Source: Mycobacterium barrassiae (lineage in GTDB: Bacteria; Actinomycetota; Actinomycetes; Mycobacteriales; Mycobacteriaceae). Taken from it: a stretch of DNA of 64,000 nt. The notes under the pieces are model-generated. The model was not told where the DNA came from and made no database searches. It saw nothing but the letters and a program-made list of their open reading frames with translations. Positions 18,565-27,572 of the stretch are shown here, piece by piece (position 1 is the stretch's first letter; each line of letters opens with the position of its first letter). Where the stretch lies: NCBI RefSeq assembly GCF_025822765.1, contig NZ_JACKUK010000023.1, positions 329,535-393,534 on the forward strand, in the 5' to 3' direction. Both the position numbers and the translations under genes were made by a program.

Positions 18565-19704
18565 TCATACCGGCTCAACCGGTCGAGCCAGCTTCCATTT
18601 CCCATCACGGCGGACAACCAAACCGCCGAGCTCGAGTACCGCCAGCGGACCGAGCACCTGCGTCGCGGGCACACCGGCGGCCACCGCGATCTCGTCGACC
18701 GTGCGAGCGGCGCGGGCCGGGAACGCGTCGTAGACACGCTTCTCCGTATCGTCCAGTCCGTCCAGCGCGGATGTCGGGCGCTCCTCGTCGGGGGCGAGTT
18801 CGCCGACGCGCCCGATCAGTTCGACGATGTCTTCGACGCGGGTGACCAGGTGTGCGTTGGCGCGCAGCAGGGCATGGCATCCCACCGACACCGACGACGT
18901 CACCGGGCCGGGCACCGCACACACCGCGCGGCCGAGCGCACGGGCCCAGGCCGCGGTGTTGGCCGCGCCGCTGCGCGCGCCGGCCTCGACGACGACGGTG
19001 GCGCCCGCGAGGCCGGCGACCAACCGGTTGCGGGTCAGAAAGCGGTGCCGCGCCGGCCGCACGCCAGGTGGATACTCGCTGACCACCAGGCCCTGCTCGC
19101 GGATCCGTCGCAACATCGCGGCATGCCCGGATGGATACGGCACGTCGACACCGCCTGCGAGTACCGCGACCGTCACTCCGTCGGCCGCCAGTGCGGCACG
19201 GTGTGCGGCGCCGTCGATTCCGAAGGCTCCGCCCGATACGACCGCGGCATCCCGAGCGGCCAGACCCGCGGCGAAATCGGCCGCGACGTAGTCGCCGTAG
19301 GCGGTCGCGGCGCGGGTACCGACGATCGCGGCGGCGCGGTAGGACACCTCGTCGAGGCGCGCAGGCCCGACAGCCCACAGCACCATCGGTTCGTGCGCCT
19401 GGGCGCGCAGCCGGTCGTCCGCCCCGCGGAATGCGGTGAACGCCAACAACGGCCATTCGGCGTCGTCGGCGGTGATCAGCCGTCCCCCCATACGATTCAA
19501 CACATCTAAATCGTCTGCTGCACAGTCGATCTGGCGCCGCGCGTCGACCCTTCGAGCCAAAGCGTCATCTTCGGCCTTCCCGGTGCGGACACGATCGGCC
19601 GCCTCGACGGGGCCGACCCGCCGCACCAGTGCGAGCAACTCCGGACAAGGCGGCTCGGCGACCCGTGACAGGTACGCCCACGCCCGTGAGATCTCATCAC
19701 TCAT
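18565..19704 (-). CDS. dprA: DNA-processing protein A
   Basis: Loads RecA onto single-stranded DNA during uptake or recombination. The 379-residue protein has an N-terminal SAM-like part and a Rossmann-type core with VGTRAATAYG, VVSGGAFGIDGAAHRAAL and VAVLAGGVDVPYPSGHAAM, then a C-terminal winged-helix domain (DTEKRVYDAFPARAARTVDEIA). ATG 19704 overlaps the comM-like stop by 4 bp, so the genes are coupled in the yraN-comM-dprA order common to actinobacteria. Confidence 0.95.
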   Translation of the reverse strand: MSDEISRAWAYLSRVAEPPCPELLALVRRVGPVEAADRVRTGKAEDDALARRVDARRQIDCAADDLDVLNRMGGRLITADDAEWPLLAFTAFRGADDRLRAQAHEPMVLWAVGPARLDEVSYRAAAIVGTRAATAYGDYVAADFAAGLAARDAAVVSGGAFGIDGAAHRAALAADGVTVAVLAGGVDVPYPSGHAAMLRRIREQGLVVSEYPPGVRPARHRFLTRNRLVAGLAGATVVVEAGARSGAANTAAWARALGRAVCAVPGPVTSSVSVGCHALLRANAHLVTRVEDIVELIGRVGELAPDEERPTSALDGLDDTEKRVYDAFPARAARTVDEIAVAAGVPATQVLGPLAVLELGGLVVRRDGKWKLARPVEPV

Positions 19705-21212
19705 CGCGCACCGCCGTTCTGCCGGAAGCTCAGTGCGGTGTTGACGTCCCCCAGCACCGGCGACGTTCGGCCAGCCAGGTCACTCAGAGTCCACGCGACC
19801 CTCAAACAGCGGTCCGCACCACGCATGCTGATCTGCCGCCGGTCCAGCGCACTGCTGAGCGGTTGCATCACCTTCGCGGGCAGCCGGAACTCCTTGCGTA
19901 ACAATGGTCCGCGCACCTCGGCATTCGTGCGGATACCGTATGGCCGCCAACGCTCCGCCGCAGCCGCGCGGGCCTCGGCCACGCGGGCACACACCACCGC
20001 GGTGGATTCGCCCTCCTGCAGGTTGAACGCACCGGCGCGCTCCGCGTGCATCTCGACGACAAGGTCCACCCGATCCAGCAGCGGACCCGACAACTTGCCC
20101 AGATACCGCCGCTTCACGTGTCCCGGACAGATGCAGTCTCGCGGGTCGGCAGGCGCGCACGGACAGGGGTTGGCGGCCAGCACCAACTGAAACCGTGCCG
20201 GATAGCGCGCGACGCCATCGCGGCGAGCCAGCCGAATCTCACCGTCTTCCAACGGAGTTCGCAACGCCTCCATGACGCTGACGCCGATCTCCGCGCATTC
20301 GTCGAGGAACAGCACCCCGCGATGGGCACGGCTGACCGCTCCTGGCCGGGCCATCCCGCTGCCGCCGCCCACGATCGCCGCAACGCTGGAGGTGTGGTGC
20401 GGCGCCACGAACGGTGGCCGCGTGATCAACGGCGTACTGCTCGACAGCAGGCCCGCCACCGAATGGATGGCCGTAACCTCGAGCGCCTCACTCTCGCTGA
20501 GTGCAGGCAACAATCCCGGAAGCCGCTGCGCCAGCATCGTTTTACCGACACCTGGCGGACCTGTCAGCATCAAATGGTGCGCACCTGCGGCTGCGACCTC
20601 GACCGCGTATCGGGCCTGCGTCTGACCAACCACGTCGGCCAGGTCCGCCGAAGGAGACGGGGCAGGGGACGACGTGGCGACCGACTCCTCGAGTTGCGCC
20701 TTCCCCGTGATCCAGTCCCGAAGTTGGCGCAGCGTCCGCACGCCTCTGACGTCAACGCCGTCCACCAGGGCGGCTTCGGCGAGATTGTCTACGGGGACTA
20801 CGACGGTCGGCCATCCCGCGCGCTTGGCCGCGAGCACGGCAGGCAACACCCCTTTGACCGGCCGCACCCGGCCGTCGAGCGCCAACTCACCGAGCAGAAC
20901 CGTCTTCTCCAGCCGCGGCCATTCCGCCTTGCTCTGCGCGACCATCACGGCGAGCGCCAGGGCAATGTCGAATACCGAACCCATCTTCGGCAACGTGGCC
21001 GGTGACAATGCCAACGTCAGCCGCGCCTGAGGCCAGTCGTTGCAGCAGTTGGTGATCGCTGCGCGCACTCGGTTCCGCGACTCTTGCAGCGCGGCGTCGG
21101 GCAACCCCACCAGATACACGCCGGGCAACCCCGAAGTGATATCGGCCTCGATCTCCACGATGTGCCCGTCGAGGCCGTGAACGGCCACCGAGAACGCTCG
21201 CCCCAGCGCCAT
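19701..21212 (-). CDS. YifB/ComM-family AAA+ ATPase (Mg-chelatase-like)
   Basis: A 503-residue AAA+ helicase-like protein involved in branch migration during transformation in other bacteria. The N-terminal ChlI-associated domain begins MALGRAFSVAVHGLDGHIVE; Walker A is LTGPPGVGKTM, the histidine-rich HHTSS segment follows, Walker B is GVLFLDECAE, and the zinc-like cysteine group NPCPCAPADPRDCICPG precedes the arginine-finger region LDRVDLVVEM. ATG 21212 overlaps the yraN-like stop by one base (TGATG); the upstream frame is spurious. Middle gene of a three-gene operon. Confidence 0.94.
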   Translation of the reverse strand: MALGRAFSVAVHGLDGHIVEIEADITSGLPGVYLVGLPDAALQESRNRVRAAITNCCNDWPQARLTLALSPATLPKMGSVFDIALALAVMVAQSKAEWPRLEKTVLLGELALDGRVRPVKGVLPAVLAAKRAGWPTVVVPVDNLAEAALVDGVDVRGVRTLRQLRDWITGKAQLEESVATSSPAPSPSADLADVVGQTQARYAVEVAAAGAHHLMLTGPPGVGKTMLAQRLPGLLPALSESEALEVTAIHSVAGLLSSSTPLITRPPFVAPHHTSSVAAIVGGGSGMARPGAVSRAHRGVLFLDECAEIGVSVMEALRTPLEDGEIRLARRDGVARYPARFQLVLAANPCPCAPADPRDCICPGHVKRRYLGKLSGPLLDRVDLVVEMHAERAGAFNLQEGESTAVVCARVAEARAAAAERWRPYGIRTNAEVRGPLLRKEFRLPAKVMQPLSSALDRRQISMRGADRCLRVAWTLSDLAGRTSPVLGDVNTALSFRQNGGAR

Positions 21213-21640
21213 CAGCCGACACCTCGCAGATGGGTGATCTCGGGGATGGGCCGCCGTCCGATCCGCACGCCGACGACGTCGATGCGCACCGCGGACCATT
21301 TGGCGTCCTGCCTGGCCAACCACAGCCCGGCCAGCCGTCGCAGCCGGCGCACCTTCTCCGGGGTGACGGCCTGTTCGACTCCTCCGAACCGGTCGCTGGT
21401 GCGGGTCTTCACCTCGACGAACACCGCGATGCGGGCAGCGTCGTCGGCCGCGATGATGTCGAGTTCGCCATAGCGGCAGCGCCAGTTCCGCGTCAGCACC
21501 CGCAGCCCCAACGACTGCAGATGCTCAACAGCCAATCGTTCGCCGAGTGCGCCGATTTCGGCGCGGGTCCATGAGGCGCGGGGTCCCCCGGCCGTGGTCC
21601 CGGAGGTCGTCGCGGATGTCTTCCCAGATGTCATGAGCAC
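21212..21640 (-). CDS. YraN/UPF0102-family putative endonuclease
   Basis: A 142-residue protein with the small nuclease-like fold of UPF0102. Conserved residues are LGERLAVEHLQSLG, RYGELDIIA (E-L-D-I) and VFVEVKTRT (E-V-K), forming a PD-(D/E)XK-like site. The first 25 residues are low complexity, and the start may be ATG 21640 or 21634. Heads the yraN-comM-dprA operon. Its cellular role is not established. Confidence 0.92.
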   Translation of the reverse strand: MLMTSGKTSATTSGTTAGGPRASWTRAEIGALGERLAVEHLQSLGLRVLTRNWRCRYGELDIIAADDAARIAVFVEVKTRTSDRFGGVEQAVTPEKVRRLRRLAGLWLARQDAKWSAVRIDVVGVRIGRRPIPEITHLRGVG

Positions 21641-21765
21641 ACCGTGCGAGGCAGCCCCGACAACCCGCGGCAGTCAGGGCCCGCGCATCCCCGACCTATC
21701 CCCAACCGCCAACTCATCCACAGCCGCAAAGTTTCGCCACCGTCAACCATGGGGTACACGACGGC

Positions 21766-22584
21766 ATGGCCGACAAGACTCTGCACGGCGTAGCGGACCG
21801 TGCGACCGACAGCGATGCGTTCGAATACACCGCTCGCGCAGGCTTCGCCGTCAGCGGAGTGCTGCACCTGCTGGTCGGATACATCGTCCTCCGCATTGCC
21901 TTCGGGTCCGGCGGTAACGCCGACCAGTCCGGCGCCTTGGCGACCTTGGCCGGTCAGACCGGAGGCGCGGTGATCCTGTGGGTGGCCGCGATCGGCCTTG
22001 TCGCGCTTGGCCTCTGGCGAGTCGCCGAGGCGATCGTCGGATCCAAGCCCGGCGAGGGCTCAGGGCCCAACCGGGACGACACACCTGCATGGAAGCGTGC
22101 CAAGTCGCTCGGGCTGGCGATCGTCAACTTCGCCATCGCCTTGTCCGCCGCCCGCTTCGCCATGGGAAGCGGTCAGCAGAGCAGCCAGCAGAACGCCGGT
22201 CTCAGCGCGCAATTGATGCAATCCGGCTGGGGAAAGTCCCTCTTGGTCGCGGTGGGACTCGGCCTGATCGGCGTGGGCGGCTACCACGTCTATAAGGGCG
22301 TGTCCAAGAAGTTCATCAAGGATCTCCGCGTCGACGGCGGCGCCGGCATCACCGCCGTCGGCATCAGTGGCTACGCGGCCAAGGGGCTGGTGCTCGCCGG
22401 CGCGGGCCTACTGGTGATCGTCGCAACCCTGCAGGCCGATCCATCGAAGGCGGCCGGACTCGACGCCGCGGTAAAGACCCTCGGCCAGGCTCCATTCGGC
22501 AAGTTTCTACTGATCCTCGCGGCTCTGGGTATCGCCGCGTTCGGCGCCTACAGCTTTGTTCGCGCCCGCTTCGGACGCATGTGA
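21766..22584 (+). CDS. DUF1206 six-helix membrane protein
   Basis: A 272-residue integral membrane protein made of three tandem repeats of about 85 residues, each with two hydrophobic helices and a small Gly/Ala-rich turn: ARAGFAVSGVLHLLVGYIVL, then AKSLGLAIVNFAIALSAARFA, then GISGYAAKGLVLAGAGLLV. The third repeat ends FGAYSFVRARF. No function is known for the family. The last 78 bp overlap the 3' end of the convergent DUF899 gene on the other strand. Divergent from the yraN operon with a 125-bp gap between. Confidence 0.85.
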   Translation: MADKTLHGVADRATDSDAFEYTARAGFAVSGVLHLLVGYIVLRIAFGSGGNADQSGALATLAGQTGGAVILWVAAIGLVALGLWRVAEAIVGSKPGEGSGPNRDDTPAWKRAKSLGLAIVNFAIALSAARFAMGSGQQSSQQNAGLSAQLMQSGWGKSLLVAVGLGLIGVGGYHVYKGVSKKFIKDLRVDGGAGITAVGISGYAAKGLVLAGAGLLVIVATLQADPSKAAGLDAAVKTLGQAPFGKFLLILAALGIAAFGAYSFVRARFGRM

Positions 22585-23286
22585 GCCATAGGCACGCGCG
22601 ATATCTGGGCTGTCGAGCCAGCCCGCGTACGTCGGCCCGGCCGGCCAGCCCTCGGGTGAGTCCTGCCACTCCTCCTGACGCCCCCACGGCAGGATGTCGA
22701 TCAACCCGAACGTGTACCCGAGTTGTTCGCTCCCCCGGCCGTTCGTATGCCATGTCCGGTAGACCGCGTCCCCGTCGCGCAGGAAGACGTTGATCCCGAA
22801 GCCCTCGTTGGGCCCGGCGTCGACGTCGGCGCCGAACGAACTGTCGGCAGAGGAATACCACTCCATCTGATTGCCCACCTTCGAGCGATAGGCCAGCGCC
22901 TCATCGATGGGACCGTTTGTGACGATCACGAACCGGGCGTCGTAGCTGGCGAGGAACTCGAGCCGGGTGAACTGCGAGGTGAAACCAGTGCAGCCACCGC
23001 ACTGCCACTCCGCACCGTTCTCCCACATGTGGTGGTAGACGATGAGCTGGGATCGACCGTCGAAGATGTCGACGAGCCGGATCGGACCGTTCGCACCGGT
23101 CAGCGTGTAGTCGTCCATCTTCACCATCGGCAGCCGCCTGCGCGCCGCCGCGATCGCGTCGAGTTCCCGGGTCGCCGCCTTCTCCCTCTTCCTCAGCTCG
23201 GCGAGCTCAGCGCGCCACGTATGAATGTCGACCACCGGCGGTTTACCCGCTGTCGTCGCCTGAGTAGTCGCCGCCTGAGTAGTCAT
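22507..23286 (-). CDS. DUF899 thioredoxin-like protein
   Basis: A 259-residue DUF899 protein, a cytosolic thioredoxin-fold family of unknown reaction. Typical segments are WRAELAELRKREKAATRELD, RRRLPMVKMDDYTLTG, LIVYHHMWENG, the cysteine pair CGGCTGFTSQ, and NVFLRDGDAVYRTWHTNGRG. I chose ATG 23286 (MTTQAATTQATTAGKPPVVD). The last 25 residues (from about ASEAGANKAVGAERG) are not part of the conserved domain and are encoded opposite the DUF1206 C-terminus, so a stop lost by mutation may have extended the gene. Confidence 0.88.
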   Translation of the reverse strand: MTTQAATTQATTAGKPPVVDIHTWRAELAELRKREKAATRELDAIAAARRRLPMVKMDDYTLTGANGPIRLVDIFDGRSQLIVYHHMWENGAEWQCGGCTGFTSQFTRLEFLASYDARFVIVTNGPIDEALAYRSKVGNQMEWYSSADSSFGADVDAGPNEGFGINVFLRDGDAVYRTWHTNGRGSEQLGYTFGLIDILPWGRQEEWQDSPEGWPAGPTYAGWLDSPDIARAYGSHASEAGANKAVGAERGDTQSREDQ

Positions 23287-23373
23287 GCCTGTCCCTTCGA
23301 TGTACCGGATGTTCTCAATGGATCGACTCGCGCCGCCACCGAAACTCATCGGCCACCGAACGACGGCGCGGCG

Positions 23374-23757
23374 TCAGACCTGCATCGCCTCGAAAAGCGT
23401 CGCGAATTGGCCCGGTGTGATCGCGATGCCGCACTGGTTACGCAGGTCCTGAAGCGGTCCCGCGATCCTCCTGAGGTCCAGGAACTCGCCGGGGTTGGCC
23501 GTGAAGTAGCCTCGCACGTTGTTGCGCGCCACGTCCGGCGGCTGCGTGGCCGCCGCGGTCAACACGTCGTTGGCGCCGGGGTGCCCGCTGAGGTAGCCAC
23601 CGGCCTCCGCGAGCACGCCGCCGGCCACGCTGGCGAGCCCGCTGGCGGTGCAGTCGGCTGCGCTGGCATTAGGCGCGGCGATGACCGCGGACGCCCCGAG
23701 CGCCGCGACGGCGATCGTGGTCATGACTCGACGTCTGGGGTGGGCTGACTTCATCAT
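23374..23757 (-). CDS. Hemophore-related secreted protein
   Basis: A 127-residue exported protein: signal peptide to about residue 33 (ending PNASA), then a small helical domain with two cysteines (DCTASGL and RNQCGI). This layout (DCT at the mature N-terminus, YLSGHPGANDVL, YFTANPGEFLDLRRIAGPLQDL) is that of the mycobacterial heme-binding Rv0203-like hemophore family. I chose the first of two tandem ATG codons, 23757. It diverges from an iron ABC transporter, and an IdeR-like box lies between, so iron-repressed expression is likely (inference). A second family member is at 36780-37124. Confidence 0.85.
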   Translation of the reverse strand: MMKSAHPRRRVMTTIAVAALGASAVIAAPNASAADCTASGLASVAGGVLAEAGGYLSGHPGANDVLTAAATQPPDVARNNVRGYFTANPGEFLDLRRIAGPLQDLRNQCGIAITPGQFATLFEAMQV

Positions 23758-23885
23758 TGGGTGTCCTCTGGTCGACGGATGAGGGCTAACGTACCCGCCC
23801 CATCGCGGGCGGACACGCCGCAGCGTTTCAGCACAGCAATCACGTCGGGACCCGACCGGAACCGCGTGGTCACAGGGTATGTTCA

Positions 23886-23904
23886 TTAGGTAACCCTCAG
23901 CTAA
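23886..23904. promoter_or_regulatory. IdeR/DtxR-type iron box
   Basis: The 19 bp TTAGGTAACCCTCAGCTAA match the DtxR/IdeR consensus TTAGGTTAGCCTAACCTAA at 15 of 19 positions, with complete TTAGGT and CTAA ends. It lies in the 180-bp gap between the divergent hemophore-like and iron-transporter genes, 34 bp from the transporter ATG. Repression by Fe(II)-IdeR is the expected effect. Confidence 0.75.
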
Positions 23905-23937
23905 TAGCGCCGGGCCGGCGCGGGAAGGACCACCTGG

Positions 23938-24954
23938 ATGCGCCCTCGTTGGAGCCGGTTCGCTGCACTCTTGTCAACTGCTGCCGTGGTCCTCGCCGCG
24001 ACGTCTTGCTCGAGTTCCAACGAGAGCGATGAGCTACTGATCTACAACGCCCAGCACGAGTCGCTGACCAAAGAGTGGATCGAGGCGTTCACCGAAGAGA
24101 CGGGCATCAAGGTCACGTACCGCCAAGGTGGCGACACCGAACTGGGCAACCAGCTGGTCGCCGAGGGCGCCGAGTCTCCCGCCGATGTCTTCTTGACCGA
24201 GAACTCCCCTGCCATGGCCGCCGTCGAGAAGGCGGGGCTGTTCGCCGATCTCGATTCCGCCACCCTCGATCAGGTTCCTGCGCAGTACCGCCCGGCCACC
24301 GGCAAGTGGACCGGCGTCGCGGCGCGTAGCACCGTCTTCGTTTACAACACCTCCAAGCTGCAGCCTGACCAACTGCCGAAGTCGCTGCTGGACCTGCAGC
24401 TGCCGGAGTGGAAGGGCCGCTGGGGCGCCCCACCGACGAAGGCCGACTTCCAGGCCATCGTCGCGGCGCTGCTGCAGCTCAAGGGTGAAGCCGAAACCTC
24501 GAAATGGCTCGCGGCGATGAAGTCCGGCGCGACGCTCTACAGCGACAACATCGCCACGCTGAAGGCCGTCAACGCGGGCGAGGTCGACGGCGGGGTGATC
24601 TACCACTACTACTGGTTCCGCGATCAGTCGAAAACCAAAGAGATGAGCGCGAATACGGCGCTGCACTACTTCAAGAACGAGGATCCGGGCGCATTCGTCA
24701 GCCTGTCCGGCGGCGGCGTGCTCGAGTCGAGCAAGAAGAAGGATCAGGCCCAGCAGTTCATCCGGTTCATCACCGGCAAGAAGGGCCAGGAGGTGCTGGA
24801 GAAGGGCACGTCGTTCGAATACCCCGTCGCCAGCGGGGTGCCCGCCAATCCCGCGCTGCCGCCGTTGGACTCGCTGCAGGCACCCGCGGTCGACCCGTCG
24901 ATGCTGAACTCTCAGCTGGTGACGGATCTGATGACGAAGGCGGGCTTGCTGTAG
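23938..24954 (+). CDS. Ferric-iron ABC transporter substrate-binding lipoprotein
   Basis: A 338-residue class II (FbpA/AfuA-type) solute-binding protein. The signal peptide ends in a lipobox, LAATSC, with Cys24 as the lipid anchor. Mature segments LLIYNAQHESLTKEWIEAF and DVFLTENSPAMAAVEKAGLF are those of ferric-binding proteins, and the adjacent tyrosines in IYHYYWFRD match the iron-ligand pair. A GGAAGGA ribosome site precedes ATG 23938. First gene of an operon with permease, ATPase and an adenylating enzyme, downstream of an IdeR-like box. Confidence 0.93.
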   Translation: MRPRWSRFAALLSTAAVVLAATSCSSSNESDELLIYNAQHESLTKEWIEAFTEETGIKVTYRQGGDTELGNQLVAEGAESPADVFLTENSPAMAAVEKAGLFADLDSATLDQVPAQYRPATGKWTGVAARSTVFVYNTSKLQPDQLPKSLLDLQLPEWKGRWGAPPTKADFQAIVAALLQLKGEAETSKWLAAMKSGATLYSDNIATLKAVNAGEVDGGVIYHYYWFRDQSKTKEMSANTALHYFKNEDPGAFVSLSGGGVLESSKKKDQAQQFIRFITGKKGQEVLEKGTSFEYPVASGVPANPALPPLDSLQAPAVDPSMLNSQLVTDLMTKAGLL

Positions 24955-26532
24955 GTGACTGCTGCTCCCCCCGTCCCGGCGCCCGCGGTTGAAACCTCGC
25001 GGTCGGAAGCGACCGCGAGGCCGGGTCCACTGGTTTCGGCGACGGTTGCGATTCTCGTTGCCGCCACCTGCATTCCACTCGGTTACGTGGTGTGGGGCAC
25101 GGTGTCTGTCGGGTGGACGCGCGCCTACGAGTTGGTCGTCCGGCCGCGAGTCGGCGAACTGCTGATCAACACCGTCGCGCTCGTCTTCGTCACGGTGCCG
25201 CTGTGCGTACTGATCGGTGTCGGTGTCGCCTGGCTGACCGAACGAACCGACCTCCCGGGTCGAGGGTTCTGGCGTCCGTTGTTCGTTGCGCCACTGGCGG
25301 TCCCAGCGTTCGTCAACAGCTACGCGTGGGTCGGTGTGATCCCGTCGATCCACGGACTGTGGGCGGGAGTCCTGATCACCACCTTGTCGTACTTCCCGTT
25401 CATGTATCTACCCGTGGCGGCCACCCTGCGCCGGCTCGATCCCGCCGTCGAGGAATCCGCGCGTGCGCTCGGTTCGGATTCGGTGGGTGTGTTCTTCCGC
25501 GTGGTCCTGCCACAGCTGCGGCTGGCAATCCTGGGCGGCGCACTGCTGGTCTCGCTGCATCTGCTCGCGGAATTCGGGGCGTTCGCGATGATCCGCTTCG
25601 ACACCTTCACCGTCGCCATCTTCCAGCAGTTCCAGGTCACGTTCGACGGTGCGGCGGGGAGCATGCTCGCCGGCGTGCTGGTTCTGCTGTGTCTGGTGCT
25701 GCTCACCGTCGAAGCGACCGCCCGCGGCAAGATCCGGTTCGCCAGAATCGGCTCGGGCGCGCCACGCACTGCGACGCCGAACCACCTGGGCCGCAGCACA
25801 ATCCCCGCGCTGACCGCGCTGACCTCCCTCGCGGTCCTGGCGCTCGGCGTTCCGGTGTGGACGCTGCTGCGCTGGCTGTGGATCGGCGGGGTCGACGTGT
25901 GGGACTTCTCCGCACTCGGCAACTCGCTCGCCCAGACGATCGGGTTGGCGAGCGCGGCCGCAGTCATCACGACTGTGCTGGCCTTCCCTGTCGCATGGGT
26001 CGCGGTGCGATCCAGCGGCGTGCTGGCCCGCGCCGTCGAGGGCGCCAACTACGTCACCAGCTCTCTGCCGGGCATCGTCACCGCGCTCGCGCTGGTGACG
26101 GTCGCCATCCACTACGCGCGACCGCTCTACCAAAGTGTTCCGCTGATCGTGTTCGCCTACGTCCTGTTGTTCATGCCGCGTGCGTTGGTCAACGTGCGAG
26201 CCGGTTTGGCCCAGGTGCCGCCGAGCCTGGAGGAAGCCTCCCGGTCGCTGGGCGCGTCGCCGACAGAGACGTTCCTCCGTGTGACGCTGCGCCTCACCGC
26301 ACCCGCCGCCGCGGCGGGGGCCTCCCTGGTATTCGTCGCCGTGGCAACCGAATTGACCGCAACCCTGCTGCTCGCACCGACCGGTACCCGAACGTTGTCG
26401 ATGATGTTCTGGTCGTGGAGCAGCGAACTCGACTACGCCGCAGCCGCGCCGTACGCACTGGTGCTGGTGCTGTTGGCCATACCCGTGACCGTTCTGCTGT
26501 TCCGCCAGTCGATGAAGGTGGCCGCTCTGTGA
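24955..26532 (+). CDS. Ferric-iron ABC transporter permease (two-domain, FbpB type)
   Basis: A 525-residue inner-membrane permease with about twelve helices in two homologous halves. Each half has the EAA coupling loop: PAVEESARALGSDSVGVFFR near 165 and PSLEEASRSLGASPTETFLR near 425. The GTG at 24955 directly follows the stop of the binding protein, so translation is coupled. It forms the channel for iron uptake with the neighbouring lipoprotein and ATPase. Confidence 0.94.
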   Translation: MTAAPPVPAPAVETSRSEATARPGPLVSATVAILVAATCIPLGYVVWGTVSVGWTRAYELVVRPRVGELLINTVALVFVTVPLCVLIGVGVAWLTERTDLPGRGFWRPLFVAPLAVPAFVNSYAWVGVIPSIHGLWAGVLITTLSYFPFMYLPVAATLRRLDPAVEESARALGSDSVGVFFRVVLPQLRLAILGGALLVSLHLLAEFGAFAMIRFDTFTVAIFQQFQVTFDGAAGSMLAGVLVLLCLVLLTVEATARGKIRFARIGSGAPRTATPNHLGRSTIPALTALTSLAVLALGVPVWTLLRWLWIGGVDVWDFSALGNSLAQTIGLASAAAVITTVLAFPVAWVAVRSSGVLARAVEGANYVTSSLPGIVTALALVTVAIHYARPLYQSVPLIVFAYVLLFMPRALVNVRAGLAQVPPSLEEASRSLGASPTETFLRVTLRLTAPAAAAGASLVFVAVATELTATLLLAPTGTRTLSMMFWSWSSELDYAAAAPYALVLVLLAIPVTVLLFRQSMKVAAL

Positions 26533-27572
26533 CCGAACCAATGGTCGACGTCCGAGGACTCGCGAAGTCGTTCAACGGCCATGTCGTGCTGGATCACATC
26601 GACCTGCGACTGGAACGGGGCACCACGACCGCGGTCGTCGGTGCGTCGGGTTGCGGAAAGACCACGCTGCTGCGTCTGATCGCGGGCTTCGAGACCCCCG
26701 ACGAAGGAACCGTCACCATCGACGGCAGGCAGGTCGCCGGTGCGGGACGCGCCGTGGCACCGCACCTGCGCAGCGTCGGCTACGTCGCACAGGACGGCGC
26801 GTTGTTCCCGCATCTGACCGTCGGGCAGAACATCGCCTACGGCATTCGCGGCGAAAGTCGCGACAAGGTGCGCCGCCGCGTCGACGAACTGCTCGAAACC
26901 GTCTCTCTCGATCGATCATTCGCCGCACGCCGGCCGCACCAGCTCTCGGGCGGCCAGCAACAGCGCGTCGCCCTCGCCCGTGCGCTGGCCCGACAGCCGG
27001 TGCTGATGCTGCTCGACGAGCCGTTCAGTGCGCTGGACACCGGTCTACGCGCGTCCACCAGAAAGGTGGTCGCCGGGTTGCTCGCCGAAGCCGGCGTCAC
27101 CTCACTGCTGGTGACCCACGACCAGGAGGAGGCGCTGTCGATCGCCGACCAGGTGGCGGTGATGCGTGACGGCCGGTTCACTCAGGTCGGCTCACCGCAG
27201 CTGGTGTACCGGCAGCCGAACGACCGCTTCACCGCCGAGTTCCTCGGCGACAGCATCACGCTGCCGTGCGTCGTCGAGTCCGGAATGGCCGAGTGCGCGA
27301 TCGGACGGGTGGCGGTGCGTGCCGAAGACGGTCCGGGCACGCTGCTGTTGCGACCCGAACAACTTGTGGCGAAGGCTGTTTCGGACAGCGAGCAGCTCGA
27401 CGGCGTCGGCAGGGTCATGGCCGTCGAATTCCTCGGCCACGACGTCCTGTTGACCATCGATCCCGCGGGCGACGTCGAACCGATTGTCGTGCGCCAGGCC
27501 AGCCTTGATCCCCCGCGTATCGACGCGAAGGTGCGTATCGAGGTGGTGGGCACCGGAGTCGTCTTCACATGA
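26529..27572 (+). CDS. Ferric-iron ABC transporter ATP-binding protein (FbpC type)
   Basis: A 347-residue ATPase: Walker A GASGCGKTT, Q-loop YVAQDGALFPHLTV, signature LSGGQQQRVALARAL, Walker B LMLLDEPFSALD, H-loop VTHDQEEAL, and a C-terminal TOBE-like domain (about 260-347). GTG 26529 overlaps the permease stop as GTGA; the longer frame upstream only shadows the permease. The C-terminal ATGA overlaps the next gene's start by 4 bp, tying the adenylation-carrier-acyltransferase protein to the importer. Confidence 0.95.
   Translation: MTEPMVDVRGLAKSFNGHVVLDHIDLRLERGTTTAVVGASGCGKTTLLRLIAGFETPDEGTVTIDGRQVAGAGRAVAPHLRSVGYVAQDGALFPHLTVGQNIAYGIRGESRDKVRRRVDELLETVSLDRSFAARRPHQLSGGQQQRVALARALARQPVLMLLDEPFSALDTGLRASTRKVVAGLLAEAGVTSLLVTHDQEEALSIADQVAVMRDGRFTQVGSPQLVYRQPNDRFTAEFLGDSITLPCVVESGMAECAIGRVAVRAEDGPGTLLLRPEQLVAKAVSDSEQLDGVGRVMAVEFLGHDVLLTIDPAGDVEPIVVRQASLDPPRIDAKVRIEVVGTGVVFT

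Noticed and set aside
21641-21765. DnaA-box-like sequences (CTATCCCCA, CATCCACAG) as an origin
   Set aside because: Only two poor matches and no dnaA or dnaN genes nearby.
24034-25353. 439-codon minus-strand frame opposite the iron-binding lipoprotein
   Set aside because: Low-complexity Arg/Gly/Gln-rich translation typical of an antisense shadow in high-GC DNA.
25092-26528. Long frame leading into the iron-transporter ATPase
   Set aside because: It shadows the permease gene in another frame; the ATPase begins at GTG 26529 (GTGA overlap).
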